From an uncultured Collinsella sp. (GTDB taxonomy: Bacteria > Actinomycetota > Coriobacteriia > Coriobacteriales > Coriobacteriaceae): DNA of 6,125 bases. Position 1 is the first letter of the stretch. Every line of letters starts with the position of its first letter. A program made the translations under genes and the position numbers. Below the pieces are notes generated by a model that was not told where the DNA came from, did not search any database, and saw only the letters and a list, made by a program, of their open reading frames with translations. The DNA lies in contig CABUQI010000072.1 in assembly GCA_902493545.1 (NCBI GenBank), positions 1-6,125 of the forward strand, in the 5' to 3' direction. Shown here piece by piece: positions 1 to 5,956 of the stretch.

Positions 1-368
1 ACGAGCCGCTGGCCGATACGTCGGCCAAGGCGCTGCGTGCCCGCTCCGCCGAGGCCCGCTCCGAGGCCGACGAAACCGGCGTGGCGCCCGAGCTGCTCGC
101 CGCTGTCAACAACGGCGAGCTCGCCTTTGTGGCGCCGGCGGACGAGTTTCTGTGCGGCACGGCGACGCTCATCGAGCAGTTGGCCCAGACCAAGGGCATC
201 CCAGTCACGCGCGTAGACATTCCCGCGCAGCTTAAGGGCGCGCTGTTCCTAGTGAGCGACGAGCACGGCGTGGTCCCCGCGACCGAGACAGACGCCGCCG
301 AGGCCGACGCCGCCACGGTCGCCTTCTTCGCCGACGGCTACGAAAAGCTCCGTGCCCGCCGCTCCTAA
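1..368 (+). CDS. C-terminal part of an unrecognised protein (5' end outside window)
   Basis: The reading frame is open from base 3 to the TAA at 366-368, so this is the last ~121 residues of a longer gene. A GTG at 81 is an internal codon rather than a likely start, since the frame is open and protein-like upstream and no Shine-Dalgarno site precedes it. The visible part starts with an Ala/Arg/Glu-rich, probably helical stretch (ALRARSAEARSEADE), followed by a mixed alpha/beta segment with hydrophobic strands (GELAFVAP, GALFLVSDEHG) and a final helix ending KLRARRS. There is no signal peptide, membrane segment or catalytic motif that I can name, and I do not recognise the family. It converges on the pucR-type gene with only 18 bp between the two stop codons, so the two are not co-transcribed. 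High confidence that it is coding, none about its function. Confidence 0.72.
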   Translation, partial: EPLADTSAKALRARSAEARSEADETGVAPELLAAVNNGELAFVAPADEFLCGTATLIEQLAQTKGIPVTRVDIPAQLKGALFLVSDEHGVVPATETDAAEADAATVAFFADGYEKLRARRS

Positions 369-380
369 CCTCAAGGCGGG
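355..380 (+). terminator. Weak hairpin over the stop codon between convergent genes
   Basis: CCCGCC (355-360) and GGCGGG (375-380) form a perfect 6-bp stem around a 14-nt loop that contains the TAA stop of the upstream gene. The following bases (gttggctt) are not a real U-tract, so this is at best a poor intrinsic terminator for the + strand gene. It lies exactly at the convergent gene junction, which is the only reason to list it. Confidence 0.25.
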
Positions 381-386
381 GTTGGC

Positions 387-1568
387 TTACTGAAGCGAGC
401 GAGCGCGTTCGATTGCGTAGGCGAGCGACAGCTGCTCCATCTCCGGGGCGCATTTGTAGCTCAGTCCGGTGAGAGCTGTCACCTTATCGAGGCGATATCG
501 AATTGTGTTCGGGTGCTGGCCAGTCTGCTTGGCGGTTTGCTCGATACGTCGGTCGTTCTCGATGAATGCGGCGAGCGTTGATTCCAGTTCGCTGCCATGC
601 TCGCTGTCGTGCTCGCGTATCGGCGAGAGAATCGCCTCCGAGAACGATCGCATCTCCGGGGTTTCCGCAAAAGGCATCACGGTTTTCAGGATGCCGAGCT
701 GCGTATAGCGGACGGGACCCTCGGCTCGTTGACAAGATAGGCGCTGTGCGTAAATCGCCTGCGAGATCGCCTGCGCCACCGCCTCGTCTCCAAACAGAAT
801 ATCGCTGATGCCGAGCCCTTCCGCTCCGCCATCGATGCCGCTAGCCTCGATGAGCTCCGTGAGCGCCTGCACGATTCGCTCCACATCGAGCGTCTGCTCC
901 GAGTCGCTTGTCGCTACGAATAGCAATCCTCCGTCATAGGGTGCCAGCATGTTGTGGCATCCGGCGAGGGTCGATTTTGCACAGAGACGTTCGATTTGCA
1001 AAAACGCACGCGGGTCGAGGGGCTCTGCAAACGATGCGAACAGGGCGACCGCTTCGTCCAGAAATGACGGGTTGAGGCTTCGGATGCGTCGGCAGATGGA
1101 CTCGGGCGATACGTCTGTCCTCAAGGCATCGATCTCGCGCTGTGCGAAGTCGATGGACGCGAGCTGCTCGATATGCCGTTTGACCTCATAGATGACGCTG
1201 TCAAAGAACAGTGAGTCGTCGGTCGTGAGAAAGACCGGGTAGTGCCGCGCGTTGGCGTAGCGGATGGCTTGGTCGGGAATCGGGATGTGCAGTACGTTTT
1301 TGATGATGAGACCGCTCGTTCCCTTGGCGACGAGGTATTTCACGGCTTCAGTGATGAGGTACGGGTCGTCCTTCGCATAGAGGAAAGTGCTGAGGATGAT
1401 CTCGTCTGAGCTGAAGTTGACGCGCTGGTACTTGTTCTTGAGGCCGGGCATGAGTTCATAATCGAGGATCCCGACGCCGGAGACGGCACGCGAGACGCCA
1501 TCGCTGCCGGCGATTAGACGGACCGACCCCTCATATTCCCGTGAGAAGTCCGAGATGGTGTATAGCAT
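387..1568 (-). CDS. PucR/CdaR-family transcriptional regulator
   Basis: A 393-residue cytoplasmic regulator with the PucR-family order of parts. The N-terminal PucR-type ligand-sensing domain covers about residues 1-125, with strand/helix elements such as GTSGLIIKN and YPVFLTTDDS. A middle region follows with the family-like segment YTQLGILKTV. The C-terminal PucR-type helix-turn-helix spans about 328-393, with its core at 342-363 (TAKQTGQHPNTIRYRLDKV). Family members usually sense small metabolites of purine, sugar-acid or amino-acid catabolism and control adjacent operons. The TTG at 1589 would give 400 residues, but ATG 1568 is preferred: AAGGTG lies 6 nt upstream and the protein then begins MLYTISDF, as family members typically do. 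The gene is divergent from the cyclodeaminase/aminotransferase operon, so local control of that operon, and of itself, is a reasonable inference. The ligand is unknown. Family call is secure. Confidence 0.93.
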   Translation of the reverse strand: MLYTISDFSREYEGSVRLIAGSDGVSRAVSGVGILDYELMPGLKNKYQRVNFSSDEIILSTFLYAKDDPYLITEAVKYLVAKGTSGLIIKNVLHIPIPDQAIRYANARHYPVFLTTDDSLFFDSVIYEVKRHIEQLASIDFAQREIDALRTDVSPESICRRIRSLNPSFLDEAVALFASFAEPLDPRAFLQIERLCAKSTLAGCHNMLAPYDGGLLFVATSDSEQTLDVERIVQALTELIEASGIDGGAEGLGISDILFGDEAVAQAISQAIYAQRLSCQRAEGPVRYTQLGILKTVMPFAETPEMRSFSEAILSPIREHDSEHGSELESTLAAFIENDRRIEQTAKQTGQHPNTIRYRLDKVTALTGLSYKCAPEMEQLSLAYAIERARSLQ

Positions 1569-1574
1569 CAACAT

Positions 1575-1580
1575 CACCTT
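1575..1580 (-). promoter_or_regulatory. Ribosome binding site that sets the pucR-type gene start
   Basis: On the minus strand the bases read AAGGTG, then six bases (ATGTTG), then ATG at 1568. The upstream TTG (1589) and ATG (1574) have no comparable site at a suitable distance, which favours the start at 1568. Confidence 0.6.
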
Positions 1581-1772
1581 GTAAATCAATACAATAAGTA
1601 CAGGTATAAATAGGATAATCGCACATCCGTATGCCGTTGATGTAAGAAATAGTTCAAATACCAGCTGATAGAACGAAAAATCAAATTGAGAATCGTTGTA
1701 GATTCCAACAAGAAATGATCCTTGGCGGCATCGTTACTAAACCGTACAGTGAAGCAACGTAAAGCTTTCGCT

Positions 1773-1780
1773 GAGAGGAG
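1773..1780 (+). promoter_or_regulatory. Ribosome binding site of the cyclodeaminase-family gene
   Basis: GAGAGGAG ends 2 nt before ATG 1783 and 5 nt before ATG 1786, so the second of the two tandem ATGs has the better spacing. A further ATG pair at 1795/1798 is preceded by GGGG at 1788-1791. The true start is therefore uncertain by up to five codons. Confidence 0.6.
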
Positions 1781-1782
1781 CG

Positions 1783-2817
1783 ATGATGGGGCAGATGATG
1801 GTACTTTCGGCCGAGGAAGTTTCCAAGGTGCTGACGATCGAGGATGCAATCGCTGCCGTGGAGGAGGCATATCGCCAGAAGGCAACGGGCAAGGGTGTAG
1901 CGTGGCCGATGGTATATGAGCAGTTCGAACCCGGTGTGGCCGATATGGATATCCGCTCGGGCGAGTTAGCGGGAAGCGGCCTCTTCGGTCTCAAGCTCAC
2001 TGCCTGGTTCTCTCAGAATCCCAAAAAGGGGCTGCCCGAGATCTTTGGCACCACGCTGCTGTGCGACAACGCGGCGGGAGAGCCGTTGGCGCTGCTCAAT
2101 GCCTCTGCCGTCACTGGACTTCGCACCGGTGCCGCCGCTGCGCTCGGTGCCAAGTGGCTGGCTCGGGCGGATGCGTCCAAATTGCTTGTTGCGGGTGCCG
2201 GCCATATGAGCACCTATATGGTGGCGGGCGTGCTCGCCGCCTGTCCCAAAGTGAGCAAGGTCAAGGTGTGGGAGCCGGTTTCCGATGCCGCGCCCGAGGC
2301 CCGCGTCGAGCGCATGCGAGACGAGGTCGTCCATATCTTGGACGCCTGCGAGCATGCTCGCGAGGCATCCACCTATTCCATCGAGGCGACGGCCGACGGC
2401 CAAGGCGCCGCGGCAGAGGCCGACATCATCGTGACGATCACGCCGGCGACCAAGCCCATCATTCCCGATTCATGGGTGCGTCCTGGTACGCATATCTCCT
2501 GCGTCGGTGCCGACATGCCCGGCAAGCAGGAGCTCGCCTCGGCGCTTGTCGCCCGTGCCGCTGTTTACGTCGACGACCGCGAGCAATCGGTCACGTCCGG
2601 TGAGCTGGAGATTCCGGTTGCTGAGGGTGTCATCACGCCCGAGGACATCAGAGCGGAGCTCGGCGAAGTCATCGCCGGCACGGCTACGGGGCGTTCGGAT
2701 GACGAGCAGGTGACGGTGTTCGATACGTCGGGCATCGCCGTTCAGGACCTTTCGGCATCGAAAATCGCCTACGACCGCGCCGTCGAGGCGGGGCTGGGCA
2801 CCGTGGTGGAACTGTAA
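1783..2817 (+). CDS. Ornithine cyclodeaminase / mu-crystallin family NAD(P)-dependent enzyme
   Basis: A 344-residue soluble protein, the usual length for this family, which includes ornithine cyclodeaminase, archaeal alanine dehydrogenase and ketimine reductases. Hallmarks seen: GLKLTAWFSQNPKKGLPE (69-86) with the conserved active-site Lys71; GEPLALLNASAVTGLRTGAAAA (99-120) with Arg114; a Rossmann dinucleotide loop VAGAGHMST (136-144); and GADMPGKQEL (242-251), whose Asp244 matches the catalytic Asp of ornithine cyclodeaminase. Unlike many relatives, the Rossmann loop has His-Met where GxGxQA-type sequences have Ala-Gln, and I do not see the usual Pro-Arg pair near residue 45 (here PMVY). Both hint at a non-standard substrate. 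It is the first gene of an operon with the aminotransferase 24 bp downstream. Family is secure; ornithine, alanine, or a cyclic imine as substrate cannot be decided from sequence. Start may be 1783, 1786 or 1798. Confidence 0.92.
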   Translation: MMGQMMVLSAEEVSKVLTIEDAIAAVEEAYRQKATGKGVAWPMVYEQFEPGVADMDIRSGELAGSGLFGLKLTAWFSQNPKKGLPEIFGTTLLCDNAAGEPLALLNASAVTGLRTGAAAALGAKWLARADASKLLVAGAGHMSTYMVAGVLAACPKVSKVKVWEPVSDAAPEARVERMRDEVVHILDACEHAREASTYSIEATADGQGAAAEADIIVTITPATKPIIPDSWVRPGTHISCVGADMPGKQELASALVARAAVYVDDREQSVTSGELEIPVAEGVITPEDIRAELGEVIAGTATGRSDDEQVTVFDTSGIAVQDLSASKIAYDRAVEAGLGTVVEL

Positions 2818-2825
2818 GAAAGTCA

Positions 2826-2833
2826 AGGAAAGG
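2826..2833 (+). promoter_or_regulatory. Ribosome binding site of the aminotransferase gene
   Basis: AGGAAAGG lies in the 24-bp gap after the cyclodeaminase stop, 8 nt before ATG 2842. It gives the aminotransferase its own good translation start within a shared transcript. Confidence 0.6.
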
Positions 2834-2841
2834 AAACGACA

Positions 2842-3972
2842 ATGCAGATCAAGGATTTCGCCGTCGAGCAGTGGATGAACGAGTGGGAGACCAAGTGCAC
2901 CCACAACGTTGCGGAGACGTGCGTCTACTCCCTCACGCTCGACCAGCTGTTCGAGCTTACGAACACCGACAAGAAGGCGTGGCTCGATAGCCTGTGCTCG
3001 CGCCGATTCACCTACGGAGACATCGAGGGGCAGCCCGGCTTCCTCGAGGGGGTCGCGCGTCTCTATAAGACGGTCGAGCCCGAGCATATCGTGCCCACGC
3101 ACGGCGCGACCGGTGCCAACTCCCTGGTTATTTCCACGCTCGTCGAACCGGGCGATCACGTAGTCTCCGTCAAGCCCACCTACCAGCAGCTTTACTCGAT
3201 TCCCGAGATGTGCGGTGCGAAGGTCGATATTCTTCAGCTCGATCGCAAGAACGGCTACCACGTCGACGTCGACGCGCTCGATGCTCTGGTGACCGACGAT
3301 ACCAAGCTCATCTGCATCAATAACCCGGACAACCCCACGGGCGCCCTGCTCGACACCGATACGCTCAAGGCGATTGTCGAGGTCGCACGCAAACACGACG
3401 CGTGGGTGCTCTGCGACGAGGTCTACCGTCTGCTTACTCAGACGGATGAGTACTCCGAGTCCGTGATCGACCTGTACGACAAGGCCATCGTCACCGCATC
3501 CATGTCCAAGGTCTGGTCGTTCGCCGGCCTGCGTCTGGGCTGGGCGGTCACCAAGAGCCCGGAGCTCCGTCGCGCGCTGCTCTCGCATCGTGACTACAAC
3601 CTGATTTCCGCTGGCATATTCAGCGAGACGGTGGCGGAGCTGATTCTGGGCAACGCTTCCGTGATCCTTGAGCGCAGCCGTCGCATCGTCCGTCAGAACC
3701 TTGCTGTTCTGGAGAAGTGGGTCGAGAGCGAGCCGCACCTGTCGTTCGTCAAGCCCGAGGCGGGTACCACCGCGCTCGTGTATTACGACTACGACATCGA
3801 CTCCAAGACGTTCTGCATCGACATGATAAAGAAGTCCGGCGCGCTCGTCACTCCGGGCGATTGCTTCGAGGAGCCCAAGAGCATGCGCATCGGCTATGCA
3901 TACTCCGATAACACCGACGACCTGCAGAAGGGCCTGGATGCCATCTCCGCGTACATGCGTACGCTCGAGTAG
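2842..3972 (+). CDS. Class I/II PLP-dependent aminotransferase
   Basis: A 376-residue soluble fold-type I PLP enzyme. Motifs in order: THGATGANS (86-94), the phosphate-binding loop; NNPDNPTG (160-167), with Asn164 expected to contact the PLP ring oxygen; CDEVYR (191-196), with Asp192 paired to the pyridine nitrogen and Tyr195; SMSKVWSFAGLRLGW (220-234), with Lys223 as the Schiff-base lysine and Arg231 for the phosphate; and MRIGYAY (348-354), with Arg349 in the place of the Arg that binds substrate carboxylate. All catalytic residues are present, so the enzyme should be active. The N-terminus (IKDFAVEQWMNEWE) recalls a subgroup sometimes labelled aspartate aminotransferase-like or capreomycidine synthase-like, but that is a memory of resemblance, not a specificity call. 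It is co-transcribed with the cyclodeaminase-family gene and followed by a strong terminator. Amino donor and acceptor are unknown. Confidence 0.94.
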   Translation: MQIKDFAVEQWMNEWETKCTHNVAETCVYSLTLDQLFELTNTDKKAWLDSLCSRRFTYGDIEGQPGFLEGVARLYKTVEPEHIVPTHGATGANSLVISTLVEPGDHVVSVKPTYQQLYSIPEMCGAKVDILQLDRKNGYHVDVDALDALVTDDTKLICINNPDNPTGALLDTDTLKAIVEVARKHDAWVLCDEVYRLLTQTDEYSESVIDLYDKAIVTASMSKVWSFAGLRLGWAVTKSPELRRALLSHRDYNLISAGIFSETVAELILGNASVILERSRRIVRQNLAVLEKWVESEPHLSFVKPEAGTTALVYYDYDIDSKTFCIDMIKKSGALVTPGDCFEEPKSMRIGYAYSDNTDDLQKGLDAISAYMRTLE

Positions 3973-3992
3973 AGACTCGTGGTCGAAGTGAT

Positions 3993-4029
3993 GGGGCCGA
4001 TCGGTTTAGGACCGGTCGGCCCCTATTTT
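3993..4029 (+). terminator. Intrinsic terminator of the cyclodeaminase-aminotransferase operon
   Basis: GGGGCCGATCGG (3993-4004) pairs with CCGGTCGGCCCC (4012-4023) over 12 bp with a single T-G wobble, around a 7-nt loop (TTTAGGA), followed by TATTTT. It starts 20 bp after the aminotransferase stop and separates the two operons. Confidence 0.88.
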
Positions 4030-4064
4030 CTCTCAAGACTACCGAACGCTTTTGTCACATTAGG

Positions 4065-4100
4065 TGCCCACGGGGTCGTATCGCTGCGACGCTGTGGGCA
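4065..4100. repeat. 36-nt imperfect palindrome upstream of the response regulator
   Basis: TGCCCAC (4065-4071) and GTGGGCA (4094-4100) are a perfect 7-bp inverted repeat. Inside it, GTCGTA (4075-4080) and TGCGAC (4085-4090) form a second stem with one wobble around the loop TCGC; the three bases between the stems (4072-4074 against 4091-4093) give one wobble, one pair and one mismatch. No T-run follows, so it is not a terminator. Its right arm overlaps the possible -10 box CATAAT (4099-4104), which fits an operator, though this is inference. Confidence 0.5.
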
Positions 4101-4104
4101 TAAT
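4099..4104 (+). promoter_or_regulatory. Possible -10 box for the two-component operon
   Basis: CATAAT matches the TATAAT consensus in 5 of 6 positions and lies 38 nt before the start codon, in the gap after the upstream operon's terminator. No convincing -35 hexamer sits 16-18 bp upstream (the bases there are TCGTAT-like), so activation by a regulator would be needed if it is used. A TTGTCA at 4052-4057 is too far away to pair with it. Confidence 0.35.
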
Positions 4105-4132
4105 GGTGTGAAAGGTGCAAGTTACGCGAAAT

Positions 4133-4138
4133 GGGAGG
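4133..4138 (+). promoter_or_regulatory. Ribosome binding site that sets the response regulator start
   Basis: GGGAGG lies 4 nt before ATG 4143. The in-frame ATG at 4131 actually overlaps this site and has no site of its own, so the protein should begin MALIYVVEDDE rather than MGGHMAL. Confidence 0.7.
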
Positions 4139-4142
4139 ACAC

Positions 4143-4814
4143 ATGGCGCTGATCTATGTCGTTGAGGACGACGAGCCCATTCGTCGTGAGCTTATCGACA
4201 TCCTTGCCCGCGCCGGGTTTGAGATCGAGGCCTGCGAATCGTTTGAGCACGTCTCGCGCGATATTCTCGCCGCCGCACCCGACCTGGTGCTGCTCGACCT
4301 GACGCTTCCCGTCAAAGACGGCCAGCACATCTGCCACGAAGTCCGCCGCGAATCCGAGGTCCCCATCATCGTCCTCACGTCGCGCACGACCGAGATTGAC
4401 GAGGTCATGGCCATGACACTCGGTGCGGACGACTTTGTTCCCAAGCCCTACAGTGCGCGCGTGCTCGTGGCGCGCATCAACGCGCTGCTGCGTCGCACCG
4501 CGGTGGCAGGCGAGCGCAGCACACTTGTCCACAAGGGCCTGGAGCTCGATCTCGCTCGCTCCATGGTCACCAACATGCAAACCGGCACCAGCACCGAGCT
4601 CACCAAAAACGAGCTGCGTATCCTCTCGCTGCTTCTGAGCCGTGCGGGCAAGATCGTTTCGCGCTCGGCCATCATGCAGGACCTGTGGGACTCCGACGCC
4701 TTCGTGGACGACAATACGCTTACCGTCAACATCAACCGCCTGCGCACCACGCTCGAAAAAATCGGCATCAAGGGGTATTTGACCACGCATCGCGGCCAAG
4801 GCTATTCGGTCTAG
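4143..4814 (+). CDS. OmpR/PhoB-family two-component response regulator
   Basis: A 223-residue cytoplasmic DNA-binding regulator. The receiver domain (about 1-118) has the acidic pocket Glu8-Asp9-Asp10, the phosphoacceptor Asp52 in LLDLTLP, the switch Thr79 in VLTSR, and Lys101 in PKPY. The C-terminal winged helix (about 127-223) runs from ELTKNELRIL through the recognition-helix region DDNTLTVNINRLRTTLEK to the wing THRGQGYSV. The DDNTLTVNINRLR signature is the type found in BceR/GraR regulators of cell-envelope and antimicrobial-peptide stress. The sensor kinase gene begins 9 bp after its stop, so the two form one operon and a cognate pair. All phosphorylation residues are intact. The palindrome just upstream may be its own or another regulator's binding site. 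Targets are unknown, since no transporter genes lie in the window. Confidence 0.95.
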   Translation: MALIYVVEDDEPIRRELIDILARAGFEIEACESFEHVSRDILAAAPDLVLLDLTLPVKDGQHICHEVRRESEVPIIVLTSRTTEIDEVMAMTLGADDFVPKPYSARVLVARINALLRRTAVAGERSTLVHKGLELDLARSMVTNMQTGTSTELTKNELRILSLLLSRAGKIVSRSAIMQDLWDSDAFVDDNTLTVNINRLRTTLEKIGIKGYLTTHRGQGYSV

Positions 4815-4823
4815 GGGCCGGCT

Positions 4824-5867
4824 ATGTCGTTTGGCAAGTTCTTTAAAGATGCGCTGCTTCCCGTCGCCGTGTGGACGTGTGGCGTGCTGCTGAGCTGCTT
4901 TGTGCTGACGGTCGCCGGCGCACCCGTTTCTATCGTGGTCGTGGCGGTTGGCGTGTCCTTTATCTTCGGTATGCTCGGCATCGTGATCGAGTACGCGCGC
5001 CGTCGTCGTTTTCTGCGCCAGCTGGAGCGTGCGGCAGAGGAGCTCGAGAGTCCCGCATGGGTGCAGGAGATGGTGCAATGCCCGACCTATGCCGAGGGCG
5101 AGCTCGAGTACGAGGTCTTGCGCCGGGTGGGCAAGGCGGCATGCGACGAGGTTGCCGAAGGCCGGCGTCAGACCGATGACTATCGCGACTATATCGAGAG
5201 CTGGGTCCACGAGGCCAAGCTGCCCCTGGCGGCGGCCCATCTGATTTTGGAAAACCTGGATGGCAGCGAAGACGACCTGTCGCGTGTGGATGACCTGGGT
5301 CGCGAGCTGGCTCGCGTGGAGCGCTATATCGACCAGGCGCTGTACTACGCGCGCTCGGAAGTCGTGGAGCGGGACTACCTGATTCGCCGCTGGGATCTCA
5401 AGACCCTGGTGACGGGCGCGATTAAGGCCAACGCGCGCGAGCTCATCGCGGCGCACGTGGCCCCGGTGTGCGAGAACCTCGACTTTGAGGTCTTTACCGA
5501 CGAGAAGTGGCTCGAGTTTATTCTGGGCCAGCTCATTCAGAACAGCATTAAATATGCGCGTGAGGACGGCGCAAAGATTGAGTTTTCGGGTGCGTTGCTG
5601 GACGAGGGTCTGGCAAGCGAGCGCATCGAGCTTACCGTCGCGGACAACGGCTGTGGCGTGTGTGCGGCAGACCTGCCGCGCGTGTTCGAGAAGGGCTTTA
5701 CCGGCGACAACGGCCGCACCACCAAGCGCGCAACGGGCATCGGTCTCTATCTGGTGGCGCGCCTGTGCTCCAAGATGGGCATCGACGTCACCGCAGCATC
5801 CGACTCCGGCAAAGGCTTTGTCGTCACGTTTGCCTTCTCAACCAACAAGTTTCAATACTTCGAGTAA
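4824..5867 (+). CDS. Intramembrane-sensing (BceS/GraS-like) sensor histidine kinase
   Basis: A 347-residue membrane kinase. Two hydrophobic segments (about 11-32 and 35-56) are joined by only a few residues, so there is no extracytoplasmic sensor domain; a basic stretch (YARRRRFLRQ) follows on the cytoplasmic side. The H-box is SWVHEAKLPLAAA (126-138) with phosphoacceptor His129, the form seen in BceS-type kinases. The ATPase domain shows the N-box GQLIQNSIKYA (Asn240), G1 box DNGCGV (274-279), F-box FEKGFTG (288-294) and G2 box ATGIGLYL (303-310). All motifs are complete. BceS-type kinases usually sense through a partner BceAB-type ABC transporter rather than a ligand of their own. It follows its response regulator by 9 bp with an AGGGG near the junction as ribosome site, and is closed by a strong terminator 30 bp downstream. 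The stimulus is not known. Confidence 0.94.
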   Translation: MSFGKFFKDALLPVAVWTCGVLLSCFVLTVAGAPVSIVVVAVGVSFIFGMLGIVIEYARRRRFLRQLERAAEELESPAWVQEMVQCPTYAEGELEYEVLRRVGKAACDEVAEGRRQTDDYRDYIESWVHEAKLPLAAAHLILENLDGSEDDLSRVDDLGRELARVERYIDQALYYARSEVVERDYLIRRWDLKTLVTGAIKANARELIAAHVAPVCENLDFEVFTDEKWLEFILGQLIQNSIKYAREDGAKIEFSGALLDEGLASERIELTVADNGCGVCAADLPRVFEKGFTGDNGRTTKRATGIGLYLVARLCSKMGIDVTAASDSGKGFVVTFAFSTNKFQYFE

Positions 5868-5897
5868 CGCACACGGCAGATGTCCGCCCAAACAAAA

Positions 5898-5931
5898 CGT
5901 GCCGCCCCAAACGGGGCGGCACGCCATTTTT
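5898..5931. terminator. Bidirectional intrinsic terminator after the sensor kinase gene
   Basis: CGTGCCGCCCC (5898-5908) and GGGGCGGCACG (5913-5923) form a perfect 11-bp stem with the loop AAAC. On the + strand the run TTTTT (5927-5931) follows three bases after the stem. On the - strand the stem is followed directly by TTTTGTTT (complement of 5890-5897). It can therefore end both the kinase operon and the usp-like transcript coming from the right. Confidence 0.9.
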
Positions 5932-5956
5932 CCATCAGACAACTCGTTGAAGCAAG

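Larger units (their letters stand above)
1569..1782. promoter_or_regulatory. AT-rich divergent intergenic region, presumed to carry both promoters
   Basis: This 214-bp stretch lies between the divergent regulator and the cyclodeaminase gene. Bases 1581-1700 are about 32% GC by count, against clearly GC-rich coding sequence on both sides. It contains several -10-like words on one strand or the other (TATAAA 1605-1610, GATAAT 1614-1619, TACTAA 1735-1740) and short dyads, ACATC (1623-1627)/GATGT (1639-1643) and GTTC (1652-1655)/GAAC (1671-1674), that could be operator half-sites. No -35/-10 pair with standard spacing was convincing, so the exact promoters are not assigned. No credible small gene was seen in it. 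Confidence 0.55.

Noticed and set aside
1586..1885. Minus-strand frame of 99 codons spanning the divergent intergenic region
   Set aside because: It starts inside the cyclodeaminase-family coding sequence, overlaps both presumed promoter areas and has no protein-like pattern.
1966..2403. Minus-strand frame of 145 codons inside the cyclodeaminase-family gene
   Set aside because: It is a shadow of a well-supported gene with no family features and no ribosome site.
2470..3738. Long open frame on the minus strand (422 codons) across the cyclodeaminase and aminotransferase genes
   Set aside because: It lies antisense to two genes with complete catalytic motifs, has low-complexity Arg/Leu/Asp/Val composition and no recognisable domain. 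Long antisense frames are expected in GC-rich coding sequence.
4052..4057. TTGTCA as a -35 box for the two-component operon
   Set aside because: It lies 41 bp from the CATAAT box, far outside the usual 16-18 bp, and no good -10 is found at the correct distance.
4122..5456. Long open frame on the minus strand (444 codons) across the two-component genes
   Set aside because: It is antisense to a response regulator and kinase with all motifs intact, with a His/Arg/Gln/Ala-rich composition typical of shadow frames and no domain that I can see.
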